This document shows positions 62,495 to 64,000 of a stretch of DNA of 64,000 bases, piece by piece. This stretch comes from Xenopus tropicalis (lineage: Eukaryota > Chordata > Amphibia > Anura > Pipidae). The notes under the pieces are model-generated. The model was not told the DNA's origin and did not search any database. It saw nothing but the letters and a program-made list of their open reading frames with translations. A program made the translations under genes and the position numbers. Every line of letters starts with the position of its first letter. Position 1 is the stretch's first letter. Where the stretch lies: assembly GCF_000004195.4 (NCBI RefSeq), contig NC_030677.2, forward strand, positions 60,518,222 through 60,582,221, in the 5' to 3' direction.

Positions 62495-64000
62495 CATGTG
62501 GCAATCCCTGGCAATCACCCAGTTACATTGGATTGCTGTATGTAATGTGTTTTACATGTAGCAATTGAAGAGAAAAATTAAGGTGCAGGTATTGTCGGGC
62601 ACTTCATTGCCTGCAGGAGATATTTCCCACCGAGCAATGGAACACCCTTAGAAAGTGTTTATATCCCTATGTGTGAACAAAGCCATTGTATTCTAAACAG
62701 CTTATCAGTTACCTGCTGTGTAAACATGACCATTTTTTGTTGAATTTAACTTGGCTACACAGCAGCTTTTTTATATATAAACTTGTGTTACTAGTAGTAT
62801 TTTAAAAGCAAACACACCAGTTTTACCAGTGCAGGGCAACAGTATGTTATATGTAAATACATATAATACATACATGTTAGTGGTCTTTTAATCCAGTATT
62901 CATGTAAAACATTTCGTTGTAATGTCTGCAAGGGTATACAATATTTATGTATACAATACATAAATATATTTGGGTCTGACACATTTCTGCTGTTCCCTAT
63001 GCATCGGCAGATTTAATCTGCTGATTTGGCCCATTCAGACCAAGTCAGTAGCTTATCTGCGGGGGTATGGGTCTCCAATGGGCCTATCCTACTGTGATAT
63101 CTGGTTGAAAATTTTCAGATGTCGAGGGACCGTATCAGCCGTCATTATAATCCTAGGGCCAAACAATCAGATCAGCCTGATATCGCAACTTCAATGTGGG
63201 CATATTGGGCAAAGATCATGTATAATACATTATTTTTTTTTCTGTATCTGTAGCCATGTTACACATTACGGGGGCCCTAAGCAAAGGTTGGACCTCCAAG
63301 GGGGACCTGAACTGAAAAGCATCACTTACTCTGCATTCAGCCATTGTTGAGTCTAAATAATAAGGATGTATGAGGTTGTTTGATATATCTTGCTTTATTT
63401 AAAAAGATAATATAAATTCACCAATGGGGAAAAGATGCCTTTTGTGGACCTTAGAGTTTAAATTGCCTTGTATACAGAACCACTGGTTTAAAAGCAGGGT
63501 AAATCAATTTGATTTTGTGACATCCTAATACATAGGAAGACTCTTTTTTTATTTTTTTTGGCTGTACATAGTTAGGTACTGGGGAAACAATTTCTGAAAC
63601 CATAAAGTTACCTCTACCAAAATAGTTGGTAAACTGTTTACCTAGCTGCTTAATAGTATTAACAACTGGGCAGGATTTGGCTTTACTTGTTCAACTTGCT
63701 TCCTTTAAGTGTTTATTAAACTAAAATTGTCTACCATCTGTCTTAGAGATATTGGAGAACAGCTGAAGAGTTGCATGTTGGCCTTCAAACGTGTGTATGT
63801 GTTGGCCAAAATTTTAGTTTCCTGTAACAGCAGCATTAAAACCAGCATTCAGCCTGTACGGGATATGAATCTTGCTAACTTGTTCAAATATAAAAAACTC
63901 TATCTTTAAGTTTATACACTCAAAAAAAACTTGAAAACTCTAATATCTCAAATTGAAGATATGGCTTGACTTTGCCTAGAATAACTCTTATTGACTTCTA
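62495..64000 (+). other. mgat4: mgat4 intron 7, 3' part to window edge
   Basis: AT-rich sequence with no exon, RNA gene or clean repeat recognised. Confidence 0.4.

Noticed and set aside
63709..63909. 66-codon frame near the right edge
   Set aside because: No family match, no splice context and AT-rich; it looks like a chance frame within intron 7.
58359..64000. Exon 8 of mgat4 (LEDD motif)
   Set aside because: Scanned for a Leu-Glu-Asp-Asp codon run after an AG acceptor and found none; intron 7 seems to pass the window edge.

Overview
The window looks like euchromatic DNA of an amphibian, most likely a Xenopus species. The repeats are the main reason: frog-type CR1 and L2 LINE pieces, Tc1, hAT and piggyBac-like DNA transposons, and many small inverted-repeat elements. 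The single host gene has vertebrate splice sites. No database was searched, so species and family names rest on recognition.

Host gene. The only host gene I can support is on the + strand, from about 22.3 kb past the right edge. It is an MGAT4-family (GT54) N-acetylglucosaminyltransferase gene. Seven coding exons (22647-22737, 38887-39048, 49472-49615, 52247-52380, 54615-54661, 56128-56241, 58283-58358) join in frame to exactly 256 codons. They encode the type II membrane anchor, the coiled stem and the first half of the catalytic domain. The next exon, which should open with the LEDD metal-binding motif, is not in the window. The protein is clearly divergent from what I remember of MGAT4A and MGAT4B. 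It could be the MGAT4D orthologue, but the paralogue is left open.

Upstream flank (1-22.2 kb). This is a nest of mobile elements. A hAT element (1168-3048) carries a solo LTR (1351-1955) and an inner minisatellite. A SPIN-type hAT MITE follows at 3361-3518. A 5 kb piggyBac/Uribo-like element (5037-10010) sits inside an older MITE and carries a tandem array of about 400 bp units plus a 68-bp-arm hairpin. A CR1 LINE on the minus strand (about 12.29-16.43 kb) is cut at its 5' side by a young 4,318 bp LTR retrotransposon (16428-20745, minus strand). That LTR element has matching 973 bp LTRs, a CATG target duplication, a tRNA-Thr-like primer site, a polypurine tract and one intact 453-codon ORF. 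It has no reverse transcriptase.

Introns. Intron 1 starts with a VNTR of about 21 units of 40 bp, only 0.3 kb after exon 1, and also holds a hAT MITE with a perfect 8 bp duplication, a Tc1 element and an L2 fragment. Intron 2 holds a second hAT copy with its minisatellite inverted, a CR1 3' end, a second Tc1 element and several MITEs. Intron 4 holds an A-tailed retroposed insert with a 16 bp target duplication. Intron 6 holds a minus-strand sequence with the hammerhead ribozyme core and a minimal helix III, as found in Penelope-like elements. Intron 7 holds a hAT MITE and a long inverted repeat.

Every recognisable transposase, reverse transcriptase or endonuclease domain checked here is broken at or next to its catalytic residues. 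The LTR element's own ORF is the one intact mobile-element ORF.
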